A DNA stretch of 64,000 nucleotides from Rachycentron canadum (Eukaryota; Chordata; Actinopteri; Carangiformes; Rachycentridae), in assembly GCA_038496675.1 (NCBI GenBank), contig CM076668.1, forward strand, positions 1,427,599 to 1,491,598, written 5' to 3'. Below are positions 37,401 to 48,100 of the stretch, one piece after another. The position numbers and the translations under genes are program-made. Within the stretch, counting starts at the first letter, position 1. Every line of letters begins with the position of its first letter. The notes beneath the pieces are model-generated. The model was not told the DNA's origin. It saw only the letters and a program-made list of their open reading frames with translations, and did not search any database.

Positions 37401-39106
37401 TGATAAGTCATGCCTAAAGGAAAGATCATATGCTTGGAATAATGATGACAAAATGTGTGTCATATTACATTACAGTTATGCAATATATTATCAAAACATA
37501 AACTCTTAGAGATTTATTATCAAGGAGTCACAGAAAGAAAAAACAGAGAATTCAGATATTCCACTCGCTGGTTCTCATGAAACCCATCTTGCTGTTTATG
37601 TTTCTGAAATGGAAAATCCATCTCTTATCGGCTCTAGTTCATGCCAGCCCTCCCTTTCCCTGTGCACATTGTTGAGCCCACATCACCCCCATCTCTTCTA
37701 TCTACACATAAACCACTGTTCTTTGACATGAAGGCACAAGGTCAGCTGGTGAATGTGCTGAGACAAGATTTCTAATTAATAGTTTTTTTTTTAGTTATAA
37801 GCCTTTGACTGTGGAACCACTGTAAGTAAATTGAGGTCAACTGTTGATTGGTTATAAAGGAACAAACATGTAGTGTGCATGTTTGTTAGTGAACCCAAAT
37901 ACAAATGACTGTAGTCCAACAAAAAATACCATTGTTATGTTGTGGAAAACAAATTAGCAATAAAAATGATGAGAACAATAACCTCTATTTATTTTAAACA
38001 CTTAAACACTGAAAATAACAGAAAGAGTATTACCCTCTGCCCAAAATCTAGAGCAGTTTTAATACTTCAAAGTTCAAAGGTTGAAATAATTGATCTTGAT
38101 CTAATACTTTAATAATTAAAATAGTCTTGAGCTGCAGCTTTACACGTCAGTTAGTATACTTTGTATACTATTGTAATATTTTATCTATAACAACTCAAAG
38201 TGAGAAAGCTTTTGCATTGCATGTAGTTCCCTATAGAAATGTTGAATTATAATGACTCTTTTGTGTCTGTATCTAGTCCCACATGAAACCCATGTTCTGA
38301 CGTTCTAAGCTCCCTTTAACATTAGCTGTTGGAGGGACAGTAATCCTTGGTTTATGACAGCCTACTTTTGAAGGTATTTAGTGTCATTATTCTGAAAAAT
38401 CTATATTGTAAAAATGAAAAAAATGTTTTAAAAAAATGTCATTATGAATCTGAGTTTGGTGATGTTTAAAGGGCTCACCTCATCTCCCTCCTCTGAATGC
38501 TGGGAGAGCTGGTCGTGGTCCATGATGCCAGCCTCGTCCTCCGTGGGCCCGTTACCCACCCGCACTCCTCCGAACTTCTGCGTGCCCTGTTGGGTGAGTC
38601 CGGTGCATGATGAGGACACGCCTGTTTGCTCTAAAGACTGCTCTAGATTCTCTGCAGGGGTTTCTTCCCTCTTCTGGGACTAGATACAAAAGCCACAAGA
38701 GCTGTGTCTAGCTTAAAGCGGGCCTTGGGTTGAACACTGTCTTCTTGATTTGCCTTCATTTTTTCAAGTAAAACAGGGCACCCAGTACAGTGAGGGGATC
38801 AATTCAAAATGAAATTTATCTAAAGCGTGTCAAACATGACACTTGAGTTTTAATACTAACCTAAAATATTCAATGAGATAGTCAGTTACTTCTACTAAAT
38901 CTTGGCTCGAATTAAAATATAATCCTACTGGTTGAGTTAAACCTCAACAAACAGTTGAAGACTCCATTCTGTAAGGCTGCCTACAAGTTCAAGTAGATTT
39001 GTCAAGTAGTTTAAAAAATCATGTTCATCAATCACCTCCTTACACTTGAATTTCAGTCAAATTCATTTGCCAAAAATAAAACAAATTTAAGAATTTGGCC
39101 ACTATA

Positions 39107-39146
<40 letters not shown>

Positions 39147-42100
39147 TATGTGGGTGTGTGTGTGTCTGTGTGTGTATATATATATACTGTGTGTGTATAT
39201 ATATATATATAGTATATATATGTGTTTTTAATTAAAATAACAATAATATTGTTATCGTTTATTCTTTTAGCTACAATAATCATGTAGTGAAAATCTGATT
39301 GTGTGAGGTAGTTCTGGCAACTAATCTGGACATAGAAATCATAAAAATAACTAATTTCTAGTTAACTTAAAACAACATACATGCTGCATTAAAACACTGA
39401 TCAACATCAACATTATTGTTTGCCATTCAAGTAGCTGAACTCATGCAAACACTGATGATAGACGGCTGTAGACAAGAACTGCTGCTTCATGAAAAATGCT
39501 AACATTGAAGAAGCAATACAACTATAGGGCTTGTTAAGCAAAAAGTGGTTGGCTATACAACTAAATGTTTATAAAATCTGAATTTCAGCTTGTAAACCTT
39601 GTGCTGTGGCACCAGTCTCAGTTTTGCCAATTACCTTTTTTCACAACAAAAAAGAGACAAAAAAACAAATAAAAAGACAAAACCAAAACAGCCAAAAACC
39701 AAAAAGTATGACAAATTATATTTGTTGAAGAAATTATCAGAAAAGCCTAGTTTATTAATTCACACGCATCTGCAGAGTAATTCTGATGAACAGTTTCCTC
39801 TGCTGCCCAAAATATCTCTTCCTCAGATGTTGATTTAGCTGCTTGACCTGTTGCATTAATAAGCATCTGGTATTTTAGCAGCACCTAATTTCTGCAAGCA
39901 CTGTTAAACAGTGTCACAGTACTGAAAAATCAGAACCATATTTTACACATTAAATGTATCTAAAACCGACTGAATCTTAGCTGGAACAAGCCACAGTAAC
40001 AGCCAGCTAACATTAACATATCCAGGGCTGCAAAATTAAATTAGACTAAAATATAAATGTAGTCCAAAAGTAGATTTATATTAGTTTTAGTTTTGGGAAC
40101 CCTCAAGTGACAATACTAAAGCCATTAAAATGTTAAAATTAACTAGCTAATAAACCTTTGCCAAAAATCACTGACTAGAATTCCATTTTATGTATTGTTA
40201 TCATTGCACAGTAGACTATGACTAACATTCAACGATGATTCAACCATAACTAAATTTAACTGTGTCCATGTTCATTGTGATGGGACTGGATTACTTTGAG
40301 GTTTAACACAACCAGTGAGAACAACCAGAGCTCCAGGTTGCTGTATCTCATGTATATTCTGTGGTTAAATTCAGACTGGATCTATAGCATTTGGACAGGA
40401 AGTTGTCAAATATACAGAGAGAACTAAATATGCTGTTAGGGTGCCCTCAGTCTGTGAAGTATTTGTTGCAAATTTCCCATCAAAATATCAGCATTTCCAA
40501 GGCAGGCTTTAAGCATTTTTCATGGCAACACAACCAACCACGTTACACAGTACAATGAATGGCAGAATAGGAGTGAAAAAAAAAGGTTATATCAAAGGTT
40601 ATAATTGTTATTCATCAAAGGTAGCGGTAAGGTTATAGGTGGGGTCAGATCCACATACCAGGTGCTTTTTCCACAGGTGCTGACGCCGAAGCACCATAGT
40701 TTTCACAATCAGCATACAGGGTACACATGCAAGGGCAATCAGCACCAACAAAACCTGGATCCCCATCTACAGATTCAAACAGAGAGAGGTTAACAAGGTG
40801 TTGGCGATGTGCAGCAGTGATCAGGAGAAGGCTAATCCCCTGAACATCCGGGTGAGGCCTGACTGTCACTGCTGGGTGCAGGGAAACCACACAACTGAGT
40901 TTCTTTCTTTTGTCTTTGAGTCTGACGTTGAATGAAACTAATGTCAAAATACATGTTTTTCTTTTCTTTTGAGCACATCTCAATGAGCCAAGATGGACAC
41001 TGACTGATTCCCTCTACTGCAAAACTCTCACTCAAGCTGCTAAGAGGAGAGCATCATTTTCCAGTGCTCAATCTACAGCTTCATCTGGTAACAACAGCAG
41101 GAAATCATCTAACTACAGCTAAAAACTGACTCAAAGGATATCTCATCTGAGACAAACCTCCCTTTGACTGCTGTGTTCCAGGCTCAATTCTAATTTAGTT
41201 ATTTCTTCAAATAAGAAAACAAGGAGTGATAGAAACAGTGAGTGTGAGAGAAGGCGCTCCCATGATGTCACTGATGTCAACACATTCTCACCCAGTGAGC
41301 TTGATTGAAAACAAAAATAGGTAACTAGCAGGTAACTATCTTTGTAAAAAATAATCCAATAACATTTCCCTCTGATACTATGTATAACAAGAGCTACTGT
41401 ACTGGAGTAGAAGTCATATTACTGTGTCTGTGTCTAGCAGAGTAGAGTGTACAAGAGTAGTCTGAGAGAGTTTGAAATGGCCTTATGCCAGCAAGCAAGT
41501 ATTAATACACAAACTCCCTGTCAGATCCAGTCATGTTGTTCTGTAGCTATGCCTGACCGCTGGTCTCTCTGGAACTCACTAGAACATTAAATGTATTTCA
41601 TTATTATTGTGATTCTGTTGCCTGCAAACTCCTTTCTACCAGCATTCAACGATGTGCATAAAAAGGAGGAGCAGGAACAAGGGAGTGGCAGAGGGGTGGA
41701 TGAAGGGGGTGGGTGCACCTGTCCCCTGTAGAGGGGCTTGTTGGTGGGGTCATTGTAGTTGAAGAGACACATGTTGATGAAGTGGATGAGCAGACTGGGA
41801 GCGTCCTTGGAGGTGTAGGCGTCATAAGCCGTCCACTTGTAAAAGACCAACAGGACGAGGTAGCCGAACAGGCTCGACATGAAGACGATCTCTGGGATGA
41901 AACCCAGGAAGATGTTCAGTGGCTTCTTGAAATACCTACAGTGCAGTGACATAATTTAGCAACACATACATACAATAACTGAATAAATACAACAATAACT
42001 GAATAAATTAAGCATCTAGCATTACTTTGCTGCTTTTGGCCTGCAGTGCAAATATCATTAACTAGCAGGCAGTAGTGATTCTAGCTGCAAGTCCATCAAA

Positions 42101-45100
42101 GCCCCACCCTGCCCCCTCAAACCCACATTTAATCATGTCCTTAAAACAGGGGCTCCACTTACAGGGGCAGCTGCTGTCATTGCAAAATGTGCTACTATGA
42201 GGGGCCATTAGGGGAGCCTTTTCGCCTTGGGGGGGGGGGGCAGAAGAGCTGCTTCTTGACAAACCTGATGAACTTGTCCCAAAGAATATAGAAAGAGTTT
42301 TGAATTCATCTAAATGTGAATGTAGCACTTACAGGTGGTTGAAGAGACTCAGAGACACTCCGAACAGCATGTGGATGACACCCAGGATCACAGACATCTT
42401 CATCTTGAATGAGTTGAGGAAAGTTAGCTTGTTGGTGGCCACATTCCAGATCTGCAGAGACCACACAGATTCAATCAGGTTCAGAAATCTGAGGTGCAAC
42501 CAGAGCAACTGGATTGATGCTTTTTATTCCTCTTGATTTCCCTTGGCTGCACTGATATAACCGCCTGGAAATTCATATTAATAATTTAAATGTTTTTTTT
42601 TTTAATTTGACACAGACTCATTGATTCAATACTTATTAACCCTCAGTTATATTCCCAGACTTAAACAAAAACAGCTGCAGACACTAGGGATGTGTAGTTG
42701 CTTTTATTATAATACTTTATAGCTGCTTGGAGTCTGCAAATTGTCTGATGTTCATGCACAATGTGGTTCTAACCCGAGAGAAAAGGCAACAGTTCTATTT
42801 TTGTTTTTTGTGAGTGTGGTGGTTTTACCGGGTCAATTCCAAGTGGATAAGGCCCGTTGAACACACCAGGAACAGCTGGGTCTAACTGTAGAACTGCATT
42901 TCCCTCAAGTATCTCAACTCTGGGACAGATCAAGAGACAGAATTTCACCTGTTATGTGCTTTAAATGCAAAAACAGAACACTTAAGAGCATAAACCAACC
43001 ACATACAATGTAGAAGTGAAATGAGTAAAATCAGTAATATGTTCAATGATAACAGAACTGACCGGGGGAAGGTGATTAATTACCTGAATTTATCTGAATG
43101 GTCCAAGAAGCTACTACATTTATCTGATTATTTTACTACATACTCAAAAGTTGACGACAACAGTATCTCTCACAGGAAGTCGCTTTGGAGCTGGAGAATT
43201 TGGAGACAGTGTTCAATGCTCATTTCCAAATGATTAGTATTGCAGGATGTAAAATGGTGCATTAGTTCTAGTCTAACACCAGTTTATTCACTCATACCAA
43301 TTCTTTTACAGTGTCTCTGCTCTGTTTTTCAGGTTTAGTCACTACATCTTGATGTTGTTGAAATAGTTCCTTTATGTAACAAACTACACTTTAGTAGTTG
43401 TGTTTTTAAACTCTGAATAGAACCAGTCACACAATTTTCTTCTTAATTCTTAATGACATATAGAAGCCTGACAATTTCTATTTGACACACAGACATGAGA
43501 CTGACATCTACCCTCTAAAAAATATTTTTCCCAAAATGTTGAACTATTCTTTTGATAATTTTCATGGCAAATATTTAAAATGTCATATCTGTTCTTCAGC
43601 TTTATCTGTTTCCTAAGAACACTATATGACTAGACTAACTTGAAGAATATAATCTAGGATATGGCACGCCTCATAGTCAAAGAGTTGGCTGACTCACAAC
43701 TGGTTGGCTCCTTTGTGCTCAAACATGGGCCTGACACTCCATCCAGAGCCAAACATGTTTAGTGACTTGGAGAAGCAATCATTGTAAATAATGCCGGTGT
43801 AGATGGAGAAGATCCCCATCAGGAGAATGATGTAACGGCCAGCAAACACCATGTTGAACATCTGCAGAGACACACAACAACGTTTGTCATACATGTTTTA
43901 TGTTTCCAGTACATGTTTTATGTTTCCAATGCATGTATCAAACTGTACCTCATTGTCACTCTTCTGAGCGAGAATGCGACTCTCTCGGATGACCAGATAG
44001 AGGGCAGCACAGGTCATCAGCAAGCCATGACCCATGTCGCCAAACATCACAGCAAACAGGAAGGGGAAAGTAATGATAGTGTAGGGAGCTGTAACAGGTG
44101 ATACACAAGAAGGTACCATCAACACAGCAAGGTCCAAACATCAGTAATGATGTGCTGAATCTCTGGCATAAAACGGAATTAATTCAAGTTGGAATTTAGC
44201 AAAACATATAGAACAATTTATACCACGATCAATATTCAAATCATTTATATCATTAAAGGATAATGATATAATAAATGATATAATTATGGTAAATTTAGCT
44301 AGTACAATTTATATGATGTAAGTTTCCACAGCACTGCCATCTGTACAATACACTACTTCTTATGACACAAATAAAGTCTTCGTTCACTAATAAAACTCTT
44401 AATACTTTCTGCAAGCTTTTCACATTAAAACCCTCTGAGGATTCATTCAGAGGGAGAAGAGTAGTGAATATGACATGGCTCTGTTGTTGTGTTGTGTTGC
44501 TGGATGTTCCTTATTCTTAATTTAGACAACAGGTAAACATGGATAACCTGTAGAGTTTGATGTGAAAGGTATTAAAGACAGACCCACAACACTGCTGATG
44601 ACTGGAGCCACTTGAGATTTTAAAAAGCATATACGTATCTTGTCTTGAACTAAGATTTTATTATGAAATTACAGCTGCAGCTACACTATTACAAGTATTT
44701 TAGGAGGTTATTGCACTACTGTGACAAGTGACGAATTTACATATAAACAACGGAAATTCTGTAAAACCTGGATTGATCTCCCGGTAGTTCCCAATGCCAT
44801 AGGCATCCACGATGTTTTGGAAGCCTGATGTGAACTTGTTGGTCTTGTTAAAGGTAGGTGGAGTCTGCTTGGTCTGCATCCTGTTGAGGATGGATGGCAC
44901 CGTCGAGCCACTCCTCTCCTGACAAAAGAAATCTCACATCAGTCACATTCTGTCCATGCTATAGGAGTAAGACCAGATAACTACCACAGATTGCCACATA
45001 ACATCATGACTTCATGTTACATGCTAAGATTAGCACTGCTGGCAGCAATGCTGTGTAAATAAAGGTTTATCCCTTTTTAAAAACAGCACAGCAATAGCAT

Positions 45101-48100
45101 CAGTGTTTCTATTTTCTCACACAAAAACTTTAACCCAACTCAGGGTGTTTGCCTGGACTCGTGATGTTCATAACTCTCCAGCAGCTGCTGAATCCAAATA
45201 CAGTCATAATAAAAGTATAAGGTGTAAAAGATATAAACACAAAAACTCACCGTCCCTCTGCGCAGAGCGAACTGGATGGAGTCCAGGTCCGAGACGGGAC
45301 ACCACACCTCAGCAATCAGACACTTCTGGGTGACGTCAATGTTGCAGAGGTTGAGAGTGTGGTAGATGGCCTTCATTTTCCTCACTTTGATGAACCACAC
45401 CCTCATGGTCTTGGATGCAGCCTGCAGCACTCGCTGACGGTGGTCCTCTGTTTGGTTCAGCACCTATAGGAGAATTCCTTTTCTCATGAGAATGTAATAA
45501 TTACCTAATTTACTAATTATCATCAAATAATTGATCCATAGTTTTATATAGTAACTGAATTAAAAATCTAATTAAAATTAGAAAAAAATAATATGAAACA
45601 TCTATAATGTTTAGCTGGAGAAGCAGATGGAGTTTGTCTAGTTGATATTTAACTGTGGAGGAAAGTTTTCTCATAAAAGTTTGTTGTGGGATGGGTGATG
45701 TGGTCAAAAGCTCTATAACAAGCATGTAGGTGGGGCTTTGAAAGGGCTTTGTCAGCTGCTGTTTCCAAGATCAATAATGAAAAGTCAACAGATCAATGAC
45801 CTTATTTGTCATATAACACTACACTATACCTTGACTCTGTATGATTTTCATACTGTTGATCATATCAGAACCATCAATACATTTCATCCTGAAGACGAGT
45901 GGGTTTGTTGTCACTCTAGACAGTTATGCCTACTGTATCTTTTGTCATCAATCTGGTGACACTGACCTCTGACCTTTAGGCATTGGTTACATGTATTCTA
46001 ATGCTTATGATTCAGAGATTCTTCAGTTACATGGCTGCACCATGGGACCTCCTTTCTGGATCCGTCAGCCGAATGTTTAAACAATACAGCTGAACTGGTG
46101 TTACTGCACTGGCTGCCAGAGTCAGGCCATGTTTATGGACAGGATTCATTTTTCTATGTATGCCTGAGTAAAATGCTCTCTTGTAGTACAGTGTAACACA
46201 TTGTCTGTGGTTGGCAGTGTCAGACTGGAGCCGACCTCTCAAGCAGAACCACGGCTTTTTTCCGGCCTTAATAAGGGCAAACTTTGGGGGAACCACAACA
46301 CTATGAGACAGGACAAAATTCTTTCACAGAGAAGAACTAATGCACAAGAAAACCTTTGCCTACACCGTAAGGGCTTTTGTAATATGATTGGAAGTAACAG
46401 AAAGCTTAGCACACATATCCTGCTGTGGAAAATTAAATTAATGTCTTGTTGTTCAGAAGGCAAAAGTGGAACAAAGACAACAAAGAGGCTTTGAATTATT
46501 CAATCCAAAAATTGAATTGTAGTGCTAATGGTAATGTAGATGAAACAATAAGCAGGCTTCCTTCCAAGGTCAACTCCCCTCCCTATACTTCATTTTCAGT
46601 TGATTTATGTTATTCTAACCTATCATCTCATGTAATATTTATATGTTTGGTTTTGACACACTAACACCAGTAATGGGAGGTAAAGTGACAAACACACCAT
46701 CTGGAGGTCGTCAATGCGGCTATTGACCCCAGCCAGCATCTCCTTCCTCTCCTGTGGGGTCTCTGGACACGGGTAGAGAGAAGCACGGAACCTGGAAATA
46801 TACACCCAACAACGGAGTCACCTCACAGCACATAACATATTCATTCTCCCCCACTTTGAAGTCTAACGCAGGCTTTTTGTTGTAAATGTGTAATATCTAC
46901 CCTGTGTGATGGTATGACAGCCACTGTCATTGATACAATGCCCTGACTGGCAGTTCTTTAAAAGGCCATTAGCTCCAAGAAAATTCACACAATCACAAAC
47001 ATGGCTCTCAAAAGATTTCAGTGCAGACCCTCAGCTGTACAGGTTTCTGCTTAGTCGTCCAACCTGAGCTGTTCCCAGGCTAAAACCAAGCAGAATAAAG
47101 TCCAGCCTTGTCCAGTGTTTTATGATAGCAACATGTCCATGTGTTCTGAAAGACCGATCTGAAAGAACAGCATTCTTATAATAAACATTCCCTGTGCTTA
47201 CCTCTAATCAAAATTAAACCTCACACCTAAATAAAGCCATGTTGTTGTTTTGCACAATATATATTATGATGTAACCATGTCATGGCTTCTAACTAAACAC
47301 ATCTGGGGCAAAACTCCAATTAAATTGTTTATTTCTGCAATGCATGGAGATTGCAGGCAGCTGTCTGTCCTCAGTTTCCAGTGTTTACAACCAAGCACAG
47401 GGGAGCTGTATAACATAATCAAGCAGTAGCAAGTAAGAGGGCTTGTATCCCAAATAATACTCAAGCCAAGAGGAAGATCGCAACAACAAAATAAACCTTT
47501 CCAAACATCTACTCCAAAAAAAAAAATTACACTACAAAAAAGAAGAATGATGTGTTAATTTAAGGCAGGTGGCATCAAAGTGCCTGGCCTTCTGTATGAT
47601 TATCAGCAACGTCTATTATCGACATGGGTGTCATTAACAGATTTAACTTGAAATATATATAATAATACTAATAAATAAGATATGAAACAATAAGACATCC
47701 AGGAGGAAAGTCCAGGTATTTCTTTGCACTGCACTATTATTTGCAATATTTCTTGCGTGCAATGTTCGTGCAGTGCATAAATAAACGCAATGGAGTGTTG
47801 TGCTACATATTCTGCACCCATCTATAACAACTAGCTTTGAGTGGGTGTATTCATTATTTACTTATAACTAAGTAGAACCATGATTGAATGTATCTAAACC
47901 CAAAAATTCCAGCTTTTCTACTTTAGCAGAAAACCCCAAGGGACAAGACAGGATGAGGGAGAGCTCATATGTAAAACCTGCAGGTCAGTTATATATCTGT
48001 GTATCTCTGTCTCTTCTCCTCTCTTTAGCATACATTTTCACTTTACTTACACTGAAAGTGTGACAATGCAATATTCAGCTTAAACACATTCTCGGCTTTC

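Noticed and set aside
42333..42451. Suspected frameshift in atp6v0a1 exon 14
   Set aside because: Recounting the A run at 42420-42422 gives a 119-nt exon that fits the phases on both sides; the gene is intact.
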